In this document: piece after piece, positions 63,521 to 64,000 of the stretch
Layout of the letters: every line of letters begins with the position of its first letter
How positions within the stretch are numbered: the stretch's first letter is position 1
Source: Sphaerisporangium album
GTDB lineage: Bacteria; Actinomycetota; Actinomycetes; Streptosporangiales; Streptosporangiaceae
DNA: 64,000 nt
Direction: 5' to 3'
NCBI RefSeq assembly: GCF_003323745.1
Contig: NZ_QOIL01000029.1
Span: forward strand, 1-64,000
The notes under the pieces: model-generated
Told to the model about the DNA's origin: nothing
The model's input: only the letters and a program-made list of their open reading frames with translations
The model's database searches: none
Translations under genes and position numbers: made by a program

Positions 63521-64000
63521 TCAGCTACGGGCCGTGTCCTTGCCGTTGTCCGGCCACCGGGGCGTCACCCCACCGCCGTCGCCCTCTCTGCCGTCGTACC
63601 GGCCGAACTCGGTGACACCTGTGACACCTGTGTCACCGTCCTCGGCGAGGTCTCCGAGATCGTCGTCCGCCCAGGCCATGCCGATCTCGTCGTACAGCAG
63701 GTGGGTCTCCATCGCGTGGGCGTGCGGCGCGTAGCGGGTGCGCAGGCTCTGGAAGACCAGCCACGCCTCCTGCTCGTCGCGCTCGGCGGGCAGCCCGACG
63801 TTCTGCGCCGCGCGCAGGGTGTCGGAGAAGCTGCGTTCCTCGCGCCCCTGCAGGCTGACGCTGGCGCGCGGCAGCACCAGGCAGAACTCCGCGGCCAGGC
63901 GCTGCATGCACCGCGAGCCGGTGGTGAGCAGCGCCCGCGTGCAGGGCGGCGCCCAGTACGGCGCCACGGCCTCGGTGACCGCGGCGATGTCGAGGACGGT
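63521..64000 (-). CDS. C-terminal part of a gene cut by the window end
   Basis: The frame is open to the window edge (translation at the edge begins TVLDIAAVTEAVAPYW), so the N-terminus lies outside. The visible ~159 residues are helical and acidic: ALLTTGSRCMQRLAAEFCLVLPRASVSLQ, then RTRYAPHAHAMETHLLYDEIGMAWADDDLGDLAEDGD, and a Gly/Asp-rich tail. I do not recognise the family. The true start and any membrane part cannot be seen. Confidence 0.6.
   Translation of the reverse strand, partial: TVLDIAAVTEAVAPYWAPPCTRALLTTGSRCMQRLAAEFCLVLPRASVSLQGREERSFSDTLRAAQNVGLPAERDEQEAWLVFQSLRTRYAPHAHAMETHLLYDEIGMAWADDDLGDLAEDGDTGVTGVTEFGRYDGREGDGGGVTPRWPDNGKDTARS

Overview
The window is 64 kb of very G+C-rich chromosomal DNA from a sporulating actinomycete. 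Third codon positions are almost all G or C, and GTG starts are common. The window carries an almost unaltered BldC, the small developmental regulator of mycelial actinobacteria. From memory, the order purS, purQ, purL ... sterol-carrier protein, purF, purM, DUF3073, valine dehydrogenase, hypothetical, bldC matches the Streptomyces bldC neighbourhood. Codon style and gene content would fit Streptomycetales or Streptosporangiales; the family cannot be fixed from the sequence alone. I found no rRNA or tRNA gene, no CRISPR array and no intact insertion sequence.

Layout. 0.4-13 kb holds housekeeping and peripheral metabolism: oligopeptidase B, an aldo/keto reductase, a large flippase-like membrane protein, a molybdopterin oxidoreductase, an acetyltransferase, small membrane proteins and an acyl-CoA dehydrogenase with two operator-like sites. 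13.4-15.7 kb is a cassette of three linked genes: an HTH regulator, an ImmA/IrrE-like HExxH protein and a MAB_1171c-type membrane protein. 15.7-19.2 kb is a branched-chain 2-oxo acid dehydrogenase operon (E1alpha, E1beta, E2). 19.5-23.5 kb is purS, an RsbW-like ATPase, purQ and purL, closed by a perfect 13-bp terminator stem. 23.9-29.1 kb carries a UbiB-type kinase, a membrane class III nucleotide cyclase and a Crp/Fnr regulator. 29.4-33.1 kb has two DHA2-type exporters and a TetR regulator with palindromic operators. 33.2-36.3 kb has an Rpn-like nuclease and a PhoX phosphatase. 36.5-43.6 kb runs from the sterol-carrier protein through purF and purM to valine dehydrogenase and bldC.

44-49.2 kb holds TetR and LacI regulators and two wall or amino-sugar hydrolases (an amidase and a GH20 hexosaminidase). 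49.4-52.8 kb is an accessory island: a leaderless XRE-ImmA gene coupled to a PIN-domain nuclease, a DUF6461 remnant, a decayed HTH reading frame, a small hypothetical gene and an ECF sigma factor without region 4. 52.9-55.4 kb is a GAF-ANTAR, STAS, pyrD run plus a copper-chaperone-like gene. 56-64 kb contains an NTF2-like protein, a glutathionyl-hydroquinone reductase, an MMPL exporter with its divergent MarR regulator, a secreted four-cysteine protein, a sugar nucleotidyltransferase and a gene cut by the window edge.

How the genes fit together. Valine dehydrogenase makes 2-oxoisovalerate, which the bkd complex converts to isobutyryl-CoA, a precursor of branched fatty acids and polyketides. 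Most of the late purine pathway lies in two blocks (purSQL and purFM), and pyrD adds a pyrimidine step. The cyclase beside a Crp-like regulator suggests a local second-messenger circuit. Two separate loci pair an HTH regulator with an ImmA-type metallopeptidase. These are the best candidates for an unstudied regulatory or toxin-antitoxin system. DnaA-box-like sequences recur in pairs or triplets in at least four intergenic gaps.
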